IMG/VR virus record: IMGVR_UViG_3300008221_000011
Location: 1 to 44,430 of that record
Strand: one strand, 5' to 3'
DNA: 44,430 bases
Source of the DNA: a virus
This document shows positions 43,269-44,430 of this stretch, one piece after another. The notes below the pieces were generated by a model. It saw nothing but the letters and a program-made list of their open reading frames with translations, was not told where the DNA came from and did no database searches. Numbering within the stretch: the stretch's first letter is position 1; every line of letters starts with the position of its first letter. A program made the translations under genes and the position numbers.

Positions 43269-44430
43269 AGAATACATTCCTAACTATGAAATTGAGTTTA
43301 AACAACTTAAAGAAAACTATGCTCAACAAGTAGGTGTTGATAGTGGAGAATCTAACTTAACAGACAGGGATATAAAAAGTAAGTTTATTATTCCTTTGCT
43401 TAATCGACTAATAGATGATAAAAAATTTACATCTGATGCAGATAAAGTAAAAACATATGGCAAGTTGAATAAAGAAATTCTAATTTATCTAAAAGGTGAG
43501 GTAAAAAGTGGTGAACTAAAACCAGTAGAAGAGACTAGAACTGCTAATCAAGCAGTAATGATTTCAATAAGTAAAGTTTTAAAAGAACAAAAGAGACTAA
43601 AGTATAATGGCAAGGCTTTGTCATTTTCTGATTTAAAGGAAGACTTTGACCCATATTTAGTAAGCATTCATAATCCTCGAAAAGATAGAAACTTGACTGG
43701 TAAAGCAAGGTTCAAAATAAATGCATCTTCTCTAAAAAGACAACTTGATACTGCACTTGGCGACTATGACTTTCCTAAAATTAAAACTAACATCAATAAA
43801 CTAATAAAACAAATTAGAAGTATAAATAATGAAGCAGGAGGTAAGCCTTCTAGTTTAGGATTTAATATTAAAAATGTCAGCATGTTAAAATTATTTAATA
43901 CTCAAAAACTTGCAGACTTTACAAAAAGGAAGAAAACCTATGATTACTGGAAAAAAGTTCATGAAGAATTAAATACCCTTGTAGATGAAGTAGGGGAACT
44001 AAGGGAACTGTTAGAAGATGTTGATGAGGATGTTGATGTTACTAAATTTTTGAAAGTAACTAATGAAGGAATAGAAAAGATTAATTATGTTCAAGACTTT
44101 GATTCTCAATTAATTCCTCTATCTAAACTAAATCTTAGGGCTATGGAGTTTTTAGAATTGTTTTTCAAACAACAAGGTTATTTAGCCGAACCTACTAAAA
44201 TAAAAGATTTAGTTGCTGAAACATATTCTTATGAAGTAGAAGGAGAAAAAGATGTTAAAGCCCCAGGAATGAGTCTAGGTGAAGAGATTGTAGACGATAC
44301 TTTTGTTCCAGATAAAGAAATTAATGTTGGCGATAAATATGATATGGATGCTTTAGGAATAATGCATTTTAAGAGAAATTTAGAAAATCTTGCTCTTATT
44401 TCTAGTGAGAGTAAAGAAGAGTTAATAGAC
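43249..44430 (+). CDS. large unknown protein, start only (over 394 aa), runs off the right edge
   Basis: Reading frame open from ATG 43249 to the last base of the window, 394 codons without a stop. Start MDLETVKEYIPNYEIEFKQL overlaps the previous gene by 20 bases; GGTGAT is a weak SD. Helical, charged and acidic (ELRELLEDVDEDVDV; EGEKDVKAP), resembling the 41148-43268 protein in composition. Function unknown; a virion or scaffold component is plausible. Confidence 0.7.
   Translation, partial: MDLETVKEYIPNYEIEFKQLKENYAQQVGVDSGESNLTDRDIKSKFIIPLLNRLIDDKKFTSDADKVKTYGKLNKEILIYLKGEVKSGELKPVEETRTANQAVMISISKVLKEQKRLKYNGKALSFSDLKEDFDPYLVSIHNPRKDRNLTGKARFKINASSLKRQLDTALGDYDFPKIKTNINKLIKQIRSINNEAGGKPSSLGFNIKNVSMLKLFNTQKLADFTKRKKTYDYWKKVHEELNTLVDEVGELRELLEDVDEDVDVTKFLKVTNEGIEKINYVQDFDSQLIPLSKLNLRAMEFLELFFKQQGYLAEPTKIKDLVAETYSYEVEGEKDVKAPGMSLGEEIVDDTFVPDKEINVGDKYDMDALGIMHFKRNLENLALISSESKEELID

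Noticed and set aside
1-44430. CRISPR array
   Set aside because: No regularly spaced 24-40-base repeats are visible; the only regular repeats are short leaders (16 bases) at gene starts and palindromes at irregular distances.
1-44430. Insertion sequence or transposase
   Set aside because: No transposase-like frame and no terminal inverted repeats flanked by target duplications were seen.

Overview
The window looks like part of the genome of a tailed, double-stranded DNA virus of a marine euryarchaeon, of the kind known as magroviruses (viruses of Marine Group II / Poseidoniales). The sequence shows archaeal-type information genes (family B DNA polymerase, PCNA-like clamp, two clamp-loader-like AAA+ proteins, ATP-dependent DNA ligase, TFIIB), strong Shine-Dalgarno sites, ATGA-type overlaps between nearly all genes and very short intergenic gaps. 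The assignment to magroviruses is inference from gene content. No major capsid, portal or large terminase gene is visible, so this is an internal or partial segment, and genes run off both edges.

Layout. (1) Positions 1-28,402, all on the minus strand, form a replication, metabolism and host-takeover block. Read leftwards from its promoter side it holds a tRNA-Leu, a UvrD-like helicase, many small zinc-binding proteins, a ubiquitin-like protein ending in Gly-Gly, a class II ribonucleotide reductase, TFIIB, a ThiF/E1-like enzyme, a Myb-like protein, a JAMM peptidase, a GroES-like small protein, a MazG-like enzyme, GroEL, a DnaJ-type zinc protein, a PC4-like protein, two possible histone-fold proteins, DNA ligase, a large clamp-loader-like subunit with a PIP box, tRNA-Arg, a small clamp loader, an SSB-like protein, a RecA/Sak4-like ATPase, PCNA and the first part of a split PolB. 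(2) 28.4-34.2 kb is the control region: an origin-like segment, several stem-loop terminators, six copies of an AACCATATGGTT palindrome set next to promoters, a GC-richer non-coding stretch that may encode an RNA, and small zinc-ribbon genes. Transcription diverges near 31.3 kb. (3) 34.2-44.4 kb, plus strand, is a morphogenesis-like block: a small-terminase-like protein, two large unknown proteins and 15 small, otherwise mostly dissimilar proteins that begin with the same tag, M-[TSN]-W-x-x-I-[LIV]-K.

The most novel features are: (a) the bank of N-terminally tagged small proteins, which resembles in logic the capsid-targeting sequences of T4 internal head proteins; (b) a possible viral ubiquitin-like conjugation set (Ubl with terminal GG, E1-like, JAMM protease); (c) a palindrome-TATA promoter module repeated six times in 2.4 kb around a putative non-coding RNA.

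All function calls rest on motifs read by eye; no database search was possible.
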